Positions 54,267 through 64,000 are shown, numbered from the stretch's first letter. The stretch is 64,000 bases of DNA from Aureobasidium sp. EXF-3400 (GCA_024195585.1 SWBL01000017.1:124001-188000), one strand, 5' to 3'. Notes: a model not told the origin generated them from the letters alone. Numbers and translations: made by a program.

Positions 54267-55147
54267 ATGCCCAAGATCAAGAGAATATCATCAAATCCCC
54301 GCCAGGCTTCCTTTCCCTTAACACAAGCACGGCAATCTGCATCAGCAGAACCGCAACTAGGCCACAGAAATACGGCTAACTGGAGTTCTGCCGATGATGA
54401 GGTCCTGGCCGCCGCTAGAGCAGCTGGTCTCAACTGGCAATCCACAGCAGCAAAGCACTTTCCCAACAAGACGGCAAATGCTTGTCGTAAGCGTCATGAG
54501 CGACTGGTTGAACGCCGAACCCACGAAGATTGGACCACGAAAAGACTGGACACTCTCGCAGTTCAGTACATGGAACTCAGAAAGGAGATATGGAGTCCGT
54601 TGGCAGTCAAGGTCGGCGAACGTTGGAATGTAGTTGAAGCAAAGGTAAGTTGAAAGCGCAGGCCGCATTCAGACGATCGCCCTTCTAACGAGCTCAGTGC
54701 ATGGAAAAGGGTCTCAGGAATCTTCAGTCACTTGCGCGTACCGCTCGCAAGTCATCTGCTTCTAGTGAGGATATCCCTGCCCCAAACAAGGAAGAGCACG
54801 AGGGCGATTCCGGCATCGGTTGTTCAGAGGCTGAAACGGAGCCAGTCGATATCCCTACCAGTGATGGCCAGCCTTCCATGGGCTCAACATCAGTCCGCGT
54901 GCTGCAACCTGTTGGAATTTCGGCAAACCAACAGAACGCACTGTATCACATTATGCCCAGGCCCCCGCCATTGCCTCTGTATCACCCTCCACCAAGAGTT
55001 CCTGCTCTTACTGTTCCAAACACAGGCAGGTCTGTTTCCACTGGACCGTCTGACAGTGATGCTGCGAAGCGAGAGCGAACACCAGATAATTCAGCTCGGC
55101 GGAGTGTCAGTATCAAATCCATGCTTTCGCATACACCACAATCCTGA
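54267..55147 (+). CDS. Myb/SANT-like DNA-binding protein, two exons
   Basis: Exons are 54267-54644 and 54698-55147; the intron (GTAAGT, TTCTAACG branch, CTCAG) joins NVVEAK to CMEKGLRNLQ, giving 275 aa. Two Myb-like helix-turn-helix repeats are visible. The first, at about 38-80, is NWSSADDEVLAAARAAGLNW to NACRKRHERL. The second, at about 89-135, has DWTTKRLDTLAVQYMELRKE then IWSPLAVKVGERWNVVEAKC. The spaced tryptophans and the KRHERL-type third helix are typical of fungal Myb proteins. The C-terminal half is Ser/Pro-rich, with a proline cluster (PRPPPLPLYHPPPRVP). Likely a nuclear regulator; targets unknown. The TAA/TGA reached without splicing would remove the second half. Confidence 0.82.
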
Positions 55148-55593
55148 GCACCCAGGTGGCGACCTATTTATGATTGATGAGCAGCATTGGCAGGCGTTGT
55201 CGGGGACTCTTGTTCTTGATCCATGATCGAATCACGAAAGGTAGTCTGGAGTCGCCCAGTTGTTTGAAATTGTCATATTATAATCCCAAGTTCATGGAGG
55301 CTAGACGTCTGTAGTCGGGGAAAGATGATTTACAGTAAACAATCAAGCTATTTTGGTAATCAGCCTCATCAGACATCAGGCTGATATGTATATCGCAACG
55401 CCAAGATGATTGACGTATCTCGGAAATAGGCCGCTGTCGGCGACAAGACCGGGTTCCTTCCCAATTGCGTGTTGTCGAAATCGATTGTGAGATAGAAGCT
55501 CCTTTCCAATTTGAAACGACGACTCTTTGTGCAGACGTTTGTCAGCTTACGTGGAAGGTGCGAGGGACACATGCGGAAGCAGTTCGTAACTCG
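55148..55593. other. Intergenic region, Myb-like gene to cation transporter
   Basis: 446 bp between two plus-strand genes; 3' flank and promoter. The reading frame of the transporter is open upstream of its ATG, back to about 55,465, but contains no earlier in-frame ATG. Confidence 0.5.
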
Positions 55594-57087
55594 ATGAGAG
55601 CCTGTCAATTGCCGGGGCTGAGTCTACAGACGACTAGCCCCCTGCTGCACGCTTCTCGTTCTACTTTTGTTTCTACCACTTCAAGGACATTGCTCAAGAG
55701 TCAACAATCCCGTATTCTTGTAACCTCCCGCCCTCGACACAACTGGTCTCTGCTCAATCACCGCATACCAACCCGACCTTCTCCATCCCCGTCACCCTTT
55801 GTCGATTCGAGCACTCACGCCATCACCATGGAGCAGACTCGAGGTCATTTCGGCCACTCACACCATGGACACCATCATCACCACGACACAACCTTCCTGA
55901 CAAGTACCGACAAGAATGATGCTGGAGTTCGCATCACGCGAGTCGGTCTTTTCGTCAACCTTGGCATGGCCATTGCAAAAGGAGTCGGCGGTTACGTCTT
56001 CAACTCCAAGGCGTAGGTCCAAATTGCCATGTGCTTGCCACGATCAATGCTGACACGCTGTTCTTGCAGACTGTCAGCCGATGCCATCCACTCCCTCACA
56101 GATCTCATCTCCGATTTCACCACCCTCGCGACCGTCTCATACTCATTACGAGCTCCCACAAGCAGATTCCCGACCGGCTATGGAAAGATCGAGTCTCTGG
56201 GTGCACTTGGCGTGTCGGGTATTCTCCTGTCAGGAGGTATTATGATCGGTCTACAAGCTGTCATGGCCCTCGCACAACAGTTCTTCCCAGACATCGCCCA
56301 CATACTTTCCCATATTGGCATCTTTGGCCACGGTCACAGCCACAGTCACAGTCATGGAGTCGAGGGCATGGGAGTCAACATCAATGCAGCATGGCTGGCG
56401 GCCGGCAGTATCATTATCAAAGAGTGGCTATACCGAGCGACAATGAAGATTGCAAAAGAGAAACGCAGCAGTGTTCTGGCGAGTAATGCATACCACCACC
56501 GCGTCGACAGTTTGACTGCCGTTGTTGCATTGGCCACCATCACAGCCAGTCACTTCCTGACCAACGCCGCATGGCTCGACCCTGTGGGTGGTCTGATCAT
56601 CTCAGGCATGATCGTACAAGCTGGATACGGAAACACCAAGGCCGCACTCTTGGAGCTGGCCGATGTATCCATCGAAGACGAAATGAAGCACAAGATTGAG
56701 AGTGCTGCATCACAAGCCCTAGGAGATTTGAAGCTGCCTACCGAGTCGGCTCCTCAAGTTCAGGGCATCAAGAGTGGCCAGAACTACCTAATTGAGATTG
56801 CTGTCACCGTACCTTCAACCTGGACACTCGAGCAGATCACCGAAGCCGAGAACAACATGCGCGAAAAGGTGTCTTCTGCTGCTCAGGGAATCAAGCGTGT
56901 CTCGATCCGCTTCACCAGCTCCGAAAATGCTGCGGATGCCTTTGCAAACGAGTTCGTTGCCTCCAAGGACGCGACAAAAGAACATGAGCATGATCACGAG
57001 CATGACCACAGCCATGATGATGGTCACAGCCACAGCCATGAGCCTGCACAAGAAGGATCCAAAGCAGGACTGAACAAAAGGAAATGA
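55594..57087 (+). CDS. Cation diffusion facilitator, mitochondrial Mmt1/2 type, two exons
   Basis: CDF proteins move divalent metals; Mmt1 and Mmt2 export iron from mitochondria. Exons are 55594-56012 and 56070-57087, with the 57-nt intron joining VFNSKA to LSADAIHSLTDLISDF, giving 478 aa. The N-terminus (MRACQLPGLSLQTTSPLLHA onward, Ser/Arg-rich) is presequence-like. The membrane core has HxxxD metal sites in HSLTDLISDF and in YHHRVDSLTAV. Three His-rich segments may bind metal: HFGHSHHGHHHHHD near the N-terminus, GHGHSHSHSHG in a loop, and an EHEHDHEHDHSHDDGHSHSH tail. The C-terminal cytosolic/matrix domain begins near SIEDEMKHKIES. Substrate (Fe, Zn or Mn) cannot be decided from sequence. 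A later ATG (MEQTRGHFGHSH) would lack the presequence. Confidence 0.88.
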
Positions 57088-57923
57088 AGAAGTCATGGAT
57101 CTGCTATTATCTCAAGATCAGATAGATGACCAAGGACGCATCGCATTTGCAGGAAGGCACCGGTATGCAGAGCGCCGCCGCTGCACCGGAACAGGCTCGA
57201 CATCTACTCGCAGGGCGAAGTATAGGGCCACAAGGATGAACGGCAAATGCATAGGTTACCATCGCAGCATTGGACACCTCGAGGCTTGGGGACGAAAGGA
57301 AGCATGCATTTGGAGCCCTTTAAGGCAAACGAACCTCGTAGATATACAGCTTGATACCGCTTTGGATAGATCACAAACGATGGAATTGTCACCACGGAAA
57401 CATTCTTAACTCTCACAGAGCAACATTGACCATGGAAATGATTTGAAAGTTTGGTGGTATAGAAAGGCTGTTTCTTCTACAGACGAATTACTCTTTACGT
57501 CTACAGGTTGGGTATAGTGCTTTATGTACAAGTGAAGCGCCACTCCGCTTTGCAGCGGCTCTACAGGGTGTGCGGCTCAATCTACATATACGAATATGCA
57601 GGGCTCGACAATCTATGCGGCTCTGAGCTGCACGATTTATGGAAAAAGCGGGTGTGAGCTCGTTTGATGCCGCTGACGGGTCATCTGGCGCTGCTAATAT
57701 TAGTGGTGACTTTGGAGTCTGATTCCCAATGCACGATAGTGGAATTGCGTGCCTCGATGACACGCGGCACGAACTGCGATCCCCAACGTTTTTGGCGGAT
57801 CCTGCGGGACTTGATGTATAGCCTTCAATAACTCTTGGGAGTGCGACGCGTGCCGGTTTATGTTGGGACGTACGAAGCCGGAGTGTTGAAGATGTGATGA
57901 CTTTGGCGTTCGAAACAGAATGC
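57088..57923. other. Convergent intergenic region, transporter / cyclin
   Basis: 836 bp between two stop codons. Frames on both strands (up to about 200 codons on the minus strand when extended into the cyclin) are shadows. No gene recognised. Confidence 0.5.
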
Positions 57924-58937
57924 TCAAGTTGGGTCTGACTCGGCAGCGGTCTCGAGTTGGTAGCCTTCGTTTCTCTGCACAAGACTGACATAGTAGTCGA
58001 CCAAGACCTCGGGCTTGGGAACAATGCGCCATTGGACCTTTTCCAGGAACTCCATCTCCAGAGTCGCGAGTTCGCTGACACTGATACCGCCAATTCTCGC
58101 GTAAGTTGGGTTTGTCCAGAAGCTATCGCTCAGGCCCTTTGCAGCAACCGTGGCAGCCGTAATAAGGAAGCGATGGACAGTAAGGGAGCTGATAGTGAAG
58201 GACGGATAGAGTGAGCATAGGCGATCAATATAGTAGACGACGGAGAGAAGAATTGGGGGCGAGAGAGTAGCGTGCTGGATGAGACGCTGGAGATAATCAT
58301 GACAAGAGATACCGGGTGGGGCCCTACGGAGAGTTAGCGGGCGTCTATATGTTGGCGTCAGATGAGGGATTTACCTCGAGTGGAATCTAGTCAGGCGGCC
58401 ATTCAGGGGAAGCTTGTCGTTGAGACGGATAAGCTCCATAAGCATGTTGCTGATCAAGTAGCCCAGATCCTTGGGATTACAAGTCTCGTACTTCAGAGGC
58501 ATGATCTTGACATTGGGATCCATATTGGCGTTGGTGTCCGGCTGGGTGCGAGGCTTCTTTGTGAGCGAAGGAGATTGGGAAGGGTCCTGGATGGCAGCGA
58601 CGTTGTCGCGAGCTGATGCGTCTGTATTGTCTGTCTGAACAGGACGTTCAGGGAGGCTTGTCTCGGGACCAGGGGTTGATGATGGCGCGGGTGGGGACGA
58701 GCCTCTACGTTTGCTGCCGGCGAGCCTGTTGGCGGTCGGTGGGTAGCCTTCGGGAGTATACTGGGTGGCAGCATCGGCCGTCATGGGTTTCTGCACAGGG
58801 GTGCGGGCATGCGAAGAGACAGGCTGCAAAGCGGGCGACGAGGTAGGATTAAGCCTGGAAGCAGGACTCTTGGGCGATGGCCGGGAATAGCGTGCGTGGA
58901 AGGCGGCACTGGGCGAATGGGAAGCCAGAGCCGACAT
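57924..58937 (-). CDS. Pho80-like (PREG/Pcl family) cyclin, two exons
   Basis: Pho80-type cyclins activate the Pho85 kinase in phosphate and nutrient signalling. Exon 1 (58937-58375) encodes a disordered Ser/Pro/Ala/Thr-rich N-terminus and the cyclin start PKDLGYLISNMLMELIRLND. A 51-nt intron (GTAAAT...CCGTAG) leads to exon 2 (58323-57924), joining TRFHSR to APPGISCHDYLQRLIQHATL. The rest of the box reads SPPILLSVVYYIDRLCSLYP, VHRFLITAATVAAKGLSDSF, YARIGGISVSELATLEMEFL and VQWRIVPKPEVLVDYY. The total is 320 aa. TRFHSR/PPGI and WTNxxYARIGGIS are hallmark Pho80/PREG motifs. It is divergent from GID5 with 552 bp between starts. Confidence 0.92.
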
Positions 58938-59489
58938 TTACGGAAAGATAAGTGGTTTATGGACGTTGTAGAAGTTGGGATTGCTGTTGTTCTTGCAGGC
59001 ACTGCGACGATGCGCGGGCGTGGCGCATAGTTGGGCAGGAGGGCGGAAGCGGGAGAGCAGAGACGAGCCCGGACGAGGGCAGGAGCGAAGGGCAAAGAAG
59101 AGCGTGGAGAGCAGGAGCGGTGGGCAAAGAGCAAGGAGCGTCTTGGACGGGCGAGCGAATTGGGCAGGCGCAGAGCAGAGTCTTTTGCAGCGAACAGTCG
59201 GGATGTTTCAAAACGTCTTGTTTAGTCTGCAGTGTTTCGACGACGGCCAGCCTCTCTCTTCACCCACGTGCCGGACGAGCCTTCAGACTTGGCATCGCCG
59301 ACACGTCATTCCTGCCCTGTTAAGTTGTGCCTCCCGAGTTCCGAATAGCTGGAGTCGTGAGGCCAGGAACAGCAAGCAAGTAGTCGTGTTAGTCGTGCTT
59401 GCCCATTAGCCATTGCGAAGGATTAGCCACTGGTCACTGGTCTTCGAACGCCATCGTCCATTGCTTTGCCCCTCGGTGCCGCTGCCATC
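58938..59489. promoter_or_regulatory. Divergent promoter region, Pho80-like cyclin / GID5
   Basis: 552 bp between head-to-head genes. From about 59,036 to 59,142 the plus strand is nearly all purine, so the cyclin gene has a CT-rich leader or core promoter on its own strand. No TATA box seen. Confidence 0.5.
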
Positions 59490-62399
59490 ATGGTGCAGCC
59501 TCCGTCGCTGGCTGCTCTCCACGAGCTCAAGACATCGCCGCAACCATCGACCGACCAGCAACTGCGGCTGTTGCGCACCATCAAGAACGACATCGTCGGA
59601 CACGGGCAGCGCAAAAAGCTTGTCGTCCGTTACGGCCTGCTTGACTGCCTGGCCCATACGCTGGCCACTACCCCGGATAGCGACATCCAACTGCAGACAA
59701 GTTTAATTGTCGCCAGCCTGGCCGAAGAGGGTGCTGCTTTCGTCGCTCCCATCCTCCACAGCAATCTCGTACAGCCGCTACTACTATTCCTCTCTCCGGC
59801 CACTCCTTCTCCCGTCACCTTGGTCACTGCCTCTCTGCGCGCCGTCAACGCCCTTGCCGCCTCATGGATTCTCTCTCCCAACCCCGACCCAGTCTTTGTC
59901 AAACATGTCTTCAACAAGCACACACTGGCTTGCTTCCTCAATATACTCCGTCACCCTCTACCTACCTCTATTCAACAACAACATATTGCCTTGACTTCGA
60001 CCCTGCTGGCAACATGTTGTGCTTATGCTCATCATCTCGCATCGACTCTGGTCCAGCATGGCATTCTGGATGCTCTTGCTTCTAACCTCGCTAGCTTCGC
60101 TCTCGCTTACAACAGAAATCCTCATTTCGATCCTAAGAAGCACGATGCAACTGCCCTCATAAACGCCATCTCAGCCATCGTGCGCGATTCAACTTACCGA
60201 GCCCACCGTCTCATCTTCTCAGATGATTTGAGGCGCATCTTTTCGCAATCCTCAGATGCCAATCCTTCAGACCCTCTACATAATCCTGACTTTAGCCACC
60301 ACCAATACCGCAAGCCCTCTCACATCGTTCCGGTCGATACCCTACTCCCGAAAGTCATGGTTCCTCTTCAAAAATCCCTTGCTTTCGGCCACCATGCTCT
60401 GATAAACTCGAGGCTCTTCTCGGACCATTCTGCCACCAACGTGTCCGTAAACTCGCCTCTCTGCGTCTGGCTCATGTATCTTGCTCGCTCGCAGCAAGAT
60501 CTCTGTTGTCGCTTAGCCGCTCTCCGCCTGTTGGCCATTCTCAATGATGCTCTCGATGCAGACATCGCCGCTCCCCGTTCCGACGCGACTACAAGATCAA
60601 GGGAAAGAGAAAGACAAATGGCATTGTTCGCAATCCCCATTGCCGTCAAGCTCGTTCAAGATTCGTTAGATACTCCCTTTGGCCAAGATCTGTCAGTCGT
60701 CAAAGAAGACGCTTGTGCGGTTCTAGCTCATCTCATTGAGAACAGTACCGAGCTTCAGCAAGCTGCTCTGGACGCTGGCGCAGTCAAACATGTGTCTCAA
60801 CTATTCAGGAAGTCATTTGACCCCATAACTCTTGCCCGACCAATGTGGTCTGCAGATTCTCACGCTTCAGATTCGCAAATGCCCCCTATCCCTTCTGCTA
60901 CCCTTGGACTTGATGGTCTTGCTCCTGAAGTCATGCATGCCATGAAATGCAAAGCAGGCGCATTAGACGCCCTCGCCGCAATTGCCGAGAAAGAAGACGT
61001 CAACCGCAAAGCAGTTATTGATAGTGGCATCATCTCTAACCTCATTGATTCGCTTGCACCTATCAGCGCTTTTGACTCTTCGGCACTTCCTTCCAAGAAT
61101 GGGAACACAGTACCGGTTTTGCTTGCGGCCTGCCATGCTGCTACAGCTTTATCGAGATCCGTCAGCCTGTTGCGTACAGCTCTTATTGATGCCGGCATAA
61201 CCAAACCTATATACGCTCTATTGGCTTTCCCAGACATCGAAGTCCAGATCGCTGCTACTAATGTCATCTGCAACCTCGTTCTCGAGTTTAGTCCTATGCG
61301 CCAGGTAAGAACTTCTGCTCACCTCTCTGATCCACATGTGCTGAGTTTGCAGGATCTTGTCGCCGCTGGAGTTGTCACAGCACTATGCGAGCAAGCTAAG
61401 CGATCTAACTCGAAACTGCGCCAAGCCTCACTCTGGGCTCTCAAGCACCTTGTCCTCAATTCTCCGAAAGAGATGAAAGTCGAATGTCTGGAACAATTAG
61501 GAACCGGTTGGCTCATCCAAGCAGTGAATGGAACGCCTCTGCCAGGCCACTCTATGACTCTTGGTAGCAGCAATGCTGCAGGGGAACAAGTAGATCTGCT
61601 AAACTCGTCTGACATGATGGGTATGGAATGGGCTGAGCAGGATGGCGAGGATGCTGAAGACGACGATGAAGACGGCGAGGTCTTGATGGACCACAATGGT
61701 ACTCGCTATCAATCCAGTGGGCTCAGATCAACCCTGGACACTACTAATCATAAAGCACATCTACGCTTGCTCCGGAAGAACGAACTTGACCCAGCAGTTC
61801 AGGCCAAACACGACGACATGCTGGTTCAAGAACAAGCCCTGGATTTCATCAGAAACTTGATCAACGGTGATGACAATGTTGCTATGATTGAGCATCTCAA
61901 CAGTGTTCTGGGTGCAGATCGTCTCTTCGAAATGCTTCACAACAAACTCCGACCTATCTTGTACCGGCCTAATTCGCCGCTTGACGCTCAGAGGGACACT
62001 GTGTGTTCGCCTCAATCGCAGCAGTCAAACACCGTGTGGCAGCCACCCGAGCTCATCAACGCTGCGTTGGGTGTTATTATCCATGTAGCTGGAGGATCAT
62101 CCAAACATCGCCAACAGCTGATAGCCCAGACTCCGCTCTTGACTGCCTGGCTGCCACACTTCTCTCACGCTGATCGTCGTATTCGTGTCGCGTCTGTCTG
62201 GGCTATCATCAACCTCACCTGGGTGGATAGCGCCGCTGACAGAGAAGATGCCAAAGCTAGAGCTCGCACCTTGGCATCGTTCGGCATAGACGAAAAAGTT
62301 CGTGCGCTGGCAGAAGACGGCGATGCCGACACACGAGAACGGGTCAAGACAGCTGTACGACAGATCGATGAACTGCTAGAAGGCGGTCGATACCGATGA
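59490..62399 (+). CDS. GID5: Armadillo-repeat GID/CTLH ubiquitin-ligase subunit (Gid5/Vid28/ARMC8)
   Basis: Gid5/Vid28 (ARMC8 in animals) is the ARM-repeat scaffold that holds substrate receptors in the GID E3 ligase, which degrades gluconeogenic enzymes. With the intron 61305-61352 removed (GTAAGA...TTTGCAG) the product is 953 aa, the usual size. ARM repeats run throughout, for example LQTSLIVASLAEEGAAFVAP, VQIAATNVICNLVLEFSPMR and LRQASLWALKHLVLNSPKEM. An acidic loop (DGEDAEDDDEDGE) sits near residue 710, and the C-terminal repeats include RIRVASVWAIINLTWVDSA. The 48-nt intron is a multiple of three and lacks stops, so a retained form would carry a 16-residue insert. I chose the ATG at 59490 (MVQPPSLAALHELK); no ATG lies upstream in frame. 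Confidence 0.88.
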   Translation: MVQPPSLAALHELKTSPQPSTDQQLRLLRTIKNDIVGHGQRKKLVVRYGLLDCLAHTLATTPDSDIQLQTSLIVASLAEEGAAFVAPILHSNLVQPLLLFLSPATPSPVTLVTASLRAVNALAASWILSPNPDPVFVKHVFNKHTLACFLNILRHPLPTSIQQQHIALTSTLLATCCAYAHHLASTLVQHGILDALASNLASFALAYNRNPHFDPKKHDATALINAISAIVRDSTYRAHRLIFSDDLRRIFSQSSDANPSDPLHNPDFSHHQYRKPSHIVPVDTLLPKVMVPLQKSLAFGHHALINSRLFSDHSATNVSVNSPLCVWLMYLARSQQDLCCRLAALRLLAILNDALDADIAAPRSDATTRSRERERQMALFAIPIAVKLVQDSLDTPFGQDLSVVKEDACAVLAHLIENSTELQQAALDAGAVKHVSQLFRKSFDPITLARPMWSADSHASDSQMPPIPSATLGLDGLAPEVMHAMKCKAGALDALAAIAEKEDVNRKAVIDSGIISNLIDSLAPISAFDSSALPSKNGNTVPVLLAACHAATALSRSVSLLRTALIDAGITKPIYALLAFPDIEVQIAATNVICNLVLEFSPMRQVRTSAHLSDPHVLSLQDLVAAGVVTALCEQAKRSNSKLRQASLWALKHLVLNSPKEMKVECLEQLGTGWLIQAVNGTPLPGHSMTLGSSNAAGEQVDLLNSSDMMGMEWAEQDGEDAEDDDEDGEVLMDHNGTRYQSSGLRSTLDTTNHKAHLRLLRKNELDPAVQAKHDDMLVQEQALDFIRNLINGDDNVAMIEHLNSVLGADRLFEMLHNKLRPILYRPNSPLDAQRDTVCSPQSQQSNTVWQPPELINAALGVIIHVAGGSSKHRQQLIAQTPLLTAWLPHFSHADRRIRVASVWAIINLTWVDSAADREDAKARARTLASFGIDEKVRALAEDGDADTRERVKTAVRQIDELLEGGRYR

Positions 62400-62562
62400 C
62401 TCCTTGATATGACTTGAAAGTCAACAAGCACGAGAAACACGAAGCACCTTGCACCTACGTTACCAATGAAATGTACTATACTGTATGCTATTATCATTGC
62501 TCTCCGGAGCGTTACTACCAACTTAGGAGTGGAGATGACTTCATATCTGTTTTCATTTCCAC

Positions 62563-63385
62563 CTACCCTGAACCATGGTGCTTTTTGTTGAACTCGTCCA
62601 CCATCTTTCTGGCAGCAGTCACTATGTTCACAGCGCCAGGGGAATCAGAGTGGCAACATAGAGAGATCTCGTGATCACCTATCGGCAGCTGGACCTCCTC
62701 TCCTGTAACCGCGATGACAGATGAGTTTTCCAATTGTGACTTGATGTGTGCTGCTGTCTCCTCTTGTGTCCAAGCCCTGGGTGCGTCACGTCAGCTGGTA
62801 AGTCTGGGGCTTTGTTTTGCATTGCGCTTACTTCTTTTTGCGATCAATCACAAGTGTGCCATCCTTTGAATATTTGACATCTCCATATAGCTCAGCAACA
62901 AATGGCAAACCGAGCTCTTTTGCAACCTCTTCGTGAAGAGTGCCGGCAAGTCCGAAGACCGGTGTGTTTGGGGGAACGCCCGAATAGACTGCTCGACATA
63001 CTTCACGGTCTCTGTACATCATACCATAGAGCACTCCATGAGGCTTTACATGATGCAGAGGCACACCCTCGACATCCAGGAAGCCCTTCAAAGCTCCCAC
63101 TTGATAGATGACCAGTGCGGTAAGCTCCTCCGGTGACATCTTGATCTCTCTTCTACCAAAGCCTTGGATGTCCGGCAGTCCAGGATGTGCTCCGACCTTG
63201 ATGTTGTGTTGCTTGCATAGCTTGACGGTGTTGGCCATGATCAGTGGATCTCCTGCATGGAAACCACAAGCGATGTTGGCATGGTCGATGAGAGGAATCA
63301 ATTCCTCGTCTGGACCACATTTGAAGTTGCCATAGCCTTCGCCTAGGTCTACGTTGATGTGTACTTTCTTGCTGACTGGAGGCAT
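62563..63385 (-). CDS. LamB/YcsF family protein (PxpA-like 5-oxoprolinase subunit A)
   Basis: In bacteria PxpA works with PxpB and PxpC as an ATP-dependent 5-oxoprolinase. Exons are 63385-62832 and 62776-62563; the intron (GTAAGC, AGCTGACG branch, CCCAG) joins DRKK to KAWTQEETAAHI, giving 255 aa as in bacteria. Conserved blocks are present: NVDLGEGYG, IDHANIACGFHAGDP, VGAHPGLPDIQGFGRRE, HVKPHGVLYG, FVAELYGDVKYSKDGTLVID and LCCHSDSPGAVNIV in exon 2. The putative catalytic His/Asp residues in ACGFHAGD and HVKPHG are intact. The gene is head-to-head with a biotin-carboxylase gene across 316 bp, a pairing seen in bacterial pxp/kip loci. Confidence 0.92.
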
Positions 63386-63701
63386 GGTGATATGTGTTGC
63401 TTGTGAGAATAAGTGATCAAGAGTCGACTGTTATGAACTGTGAAGATGACCGGGTGAGTGGAAGGATGAAGGATAGGCACTTCCACCATTGGGCCCAGGT
63501 CACTCATCCCATGTCATCGGGGTGGGGTTAACTTGGAGGCTTATCATCGATCGACACTTACCCCAACAATAGAGGTACTGAAGGTCGACCCCTCATCTGC
63601 CCAACCACTTTTGGTCAGCCGATGAGGAGGAGATGCAGGTGAAGGCTATATATATTGACCTTCACGGATGCCAGTATGGTATCAGTTTGACATAGAACAG
63701 T
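63386..63701. promoter_or_regulatory. Shared divergent promoter, PxpA-like / biotin carboxylase
   Basis: 316 bp between head-to-head start codons. A TATATATAT run at 63647-63655 lies about 47-55 bp before the biotin-carboxylase ATG. One TGATAAG site (as CTTATCA, 63540-63546) fits the GATA-factor consensus HGATAR used in nitrogen control. Regulation by nitrogen is an inference from a single site. Confidence 0.45.
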
Positions 63702-64000
63702 ATGGAGAAGCTCAAGACTCTCCTCATTGCCAATCGAGGTGAAATTGCGGTTCGTGACCCTGTCTATACCACCCGCCCCACATCGCTTGGCAAAGAGACA
63801 TGTTACCTAACGAGAACATCTCTTACAGGTCCGCATCACCAGGACGGCAAAAGCTCTCGGCATTCGTACTATATCAATCTATTCAGCAGCAGATGCAGCT
63901 AGCAGCCATGTGACAGCTGCGGACGAGGCTGTCCTGCTCACCGGCAGTGACTCAACCGTGTACACCGACGGCGAAAACATCATTGCTATTGCAAAGCAGA
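63702..64000 (+). CDS. Biotin carboxylase domain protein, 5' part only (urea-carboxylase-like?)
   Basis: Exon 1 (63702-63749) encodes MEKLKTLLIANRGEIA. An intron 63750-63828 (unusual GTTCGT donor, TTACAG acceptor) is followed by exon 2, which continues VRITRTAKALGIRTISIYSA then ADAASSHVTAADEAVLLTGS and runs off the window. The LIANRGEIAVRI start is the universal N-terminus of biotin carboxylases (acetyl-, propionyl-, pyruvate-, urea- or methylcrotonyl-CoA carboxylases). Which one is not decided by the visible ~73 residues. The PxpA-like neighbour makes a urea-amidolyase-like protein with KipI/KipA (PxpB/C) domains the best guess. Reading through the intron gives a stop after about 66 codons. 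Confidence 0.85.

Noticed and set aside
57488..58093. 201-codon minus-strand frame
   Set aside because: Different phase of the Pho80 cyclin exon; the other phase gives an unmistakable cyclin box after splicing.

Overview
This is a gene-dense stretch of a filamentous ascomycete (Pezizomycotina) nuclear genome. The evidence is: introns of about 45-150 nt with GTAAGT/GTATGT-type donors, CTAAC/CTGAC-like branch sites and short AG acceptors; CT-rich leaders; genes on both strands with no operons; and fungal families such as the Dfg5-like GH76, Pho80-type cyclin, Laa1, Nnf1, Sae2/Ctp1, Pet100, Pdx1 and a fungal PH protein. The gene set would fit Dothideomycetes, but that placement is only a guess. 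I saw no rRNA, tRNA, CRISPR or intact transposon. I recognised 25 protein genes; the last one runs off the right edge. Exon boundaries were worked out by eye from splice signals and protein continuity.

Layout. 0-7.6 kb: enolase-phosphatase UTR4 (four exons, with a 41-nt internal exon) tail-to-tail with tRNA methyltransferase TRM9; a divergent ubiquitin protease; and an unrecognised protein ending in a polybasic stretch and a CaaX-like tail. 7.6-11.8 kb: no gene found. 11.8-24 kb: secreted CAP/PR-1 (Pry-like) protein, SPATA20/YyaL-like thioredoxin-fold protein, Nudix ADP-ribose pyrophosphatase, secreted GH76 mannanase, a C2H2 zinc-finger protein, and an FCP1/NLI-type HAD protein with a D-to-N change. 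24-39 kb: Pet100 and a TACO1/YebC protein (tail-to-tail, both linked to cytochrome oxidase), the 2025-aa HEAT protein Laa1/HEATR5 (four exons), an F-box protein, Sae2/Ctp1, an aldo-keto reductase and a TMEM223/Mrx15-like mitochondrial membrane protein.

39-64 kb: kinetochore Nnf1, a PH-domain protein, a 4-kb empty stretch with one perfect hairpin, a three-exon C2H2 factor, a DHH-family phosphoesterase with a PIP-like tail, a 13-bp minisatellite, Pdx1 (E3-binding protein of pyruvate dehydrogenase), a Myb-like protein, a mitochondrial-type cation diffusion facilitator, a Pho80-like cyclin, the GID-complex ARM protein Gid5/ARMC8, and at the right edge a LamB/YcsF (PxpA-like) gene divergent from a biotin-carboxylase gene.

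Most genes are unrelated housekeeping functions arranged in divergent or convergent pairs. The pairs that suggest a shared role are PET100/TACO1 (cytochrome oxidase biogenesis) and PxpA/biotin carboxylase (5-oxoproline or urea-type carboxylation chemistry).
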